Assembly (NCBI GenBank): GCA_045117315.1
Contig: JBGUNJ010000129.1
Span: 1-5,653, forward strand
Source: CAG-791 sp045117315
GTDB taxonomy: Bacteria; Bacillota; Clostridia; Lachnospirales; Lachnospiraceae
Reading direction: 5' to 3'
DNA: 5,653 bases
This document shows positions 5,618 through 5,653 of this stretch, one piece after another. A program made the translations under genes and the position numbers. The notes below the pieces were generated by a model. It worked only from the letters and a program-made list of their open reading frames with translations, had not been told where the DNA came from and ran no database searches. Position 1 is the first letter of the stretch; the number at the start of each line of letters is the position of its first letter.

Positions 5618-5653
5618 GGTACTAAGGGCGCTAAAAACCAGCGCCCAAGTACC
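5618..5653. repeat. Two-part inverted repeat at the window edge, probably truncated
   Basis: GGTACT (5618-5623) pairs with AGTACC (5648-5653), and GGGCGCT (5626-5632) pairs with AGCGCCC (5640-5646) around a seven-base loop, with a small AA/A internal loop. That is 13 paired bases ending exactly at the window boundary. The outer flank TGGCAGC (5611-5617) would extend the stem if the next bases were GCTGCCA, so the element may be cut here. It lies about 125 bases upstream of the SGNH start and has no T-run. Confidence 0.75.

Overview
The window most resembles a chromosomal stretch from an anaerobic Clostridia bacterium, probably Lachnospiraceae or a close relative. This is inference. It rests on the GC-balanced sequence, the strong AGGAGG-type ribosome binding sites, a short FMN alpha-hydroxy-acid dehydrogenase with a cysteine-rich N-terminus of a kind I associate with Clostridia, and a secreted SGNH hydrolase ending in a choline-binding-like repeat. 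No rRNA, tRNA, CRISPR array or intact transposase gene is visible.

Layout: all three real genes lie on the minus strand, so transcription runs from high to low coordinates. First (5494-3257) is a 745-residue exported protein: a signal peptide, a long Ser/Glu/Asp-rich low-complexity stalk containing a pentapeptide tandem repeat, an SGNH/GDSL hydrolase domain and one degenerate cell-wall-binding repeat. After a 133-bp gap comes a 529-residue HerA-like P-loop ATPase of the DUF853/YjgR family (3123-1534). After a further 146-bp gap with a strong hairpin comes a 345-residue FMN-dependent alpha-hydroxy-acid dehydrogenase-like enzyme (1387-350). A rho-independent terminator (about 209-161, minus strand) closes the set. 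Each gap holds at least a plausible -10 element, and a hairpin follows the ATPase gene, so the three genes may be separate transcription units. Nothing in the sequence ties them into one pathway.

The non-coding ends are unusually structured. Positions 1-349 hold six inverted repeats: an ATTCGC hairpin, a GTTTTTGCGC hairpin, a 14-bp palindrome, an 8-bp stem with a TTCG loop, the terminator, and a pair of hairpins resembling the end of an IS200/IS605-type element. The right edge (5618-5653) is a two-part 13-bp stem that appears cut by the window boundary. These look like extragenic repeat or mobile-element remnants rather than genes.

I see no convincing new multi-gene system. The most distinctive points are the architecture and repeat of the SGNH protein, the five-cysteine N-terminus on the FMN enzyme, and the palindrome-dense intergenic ends.
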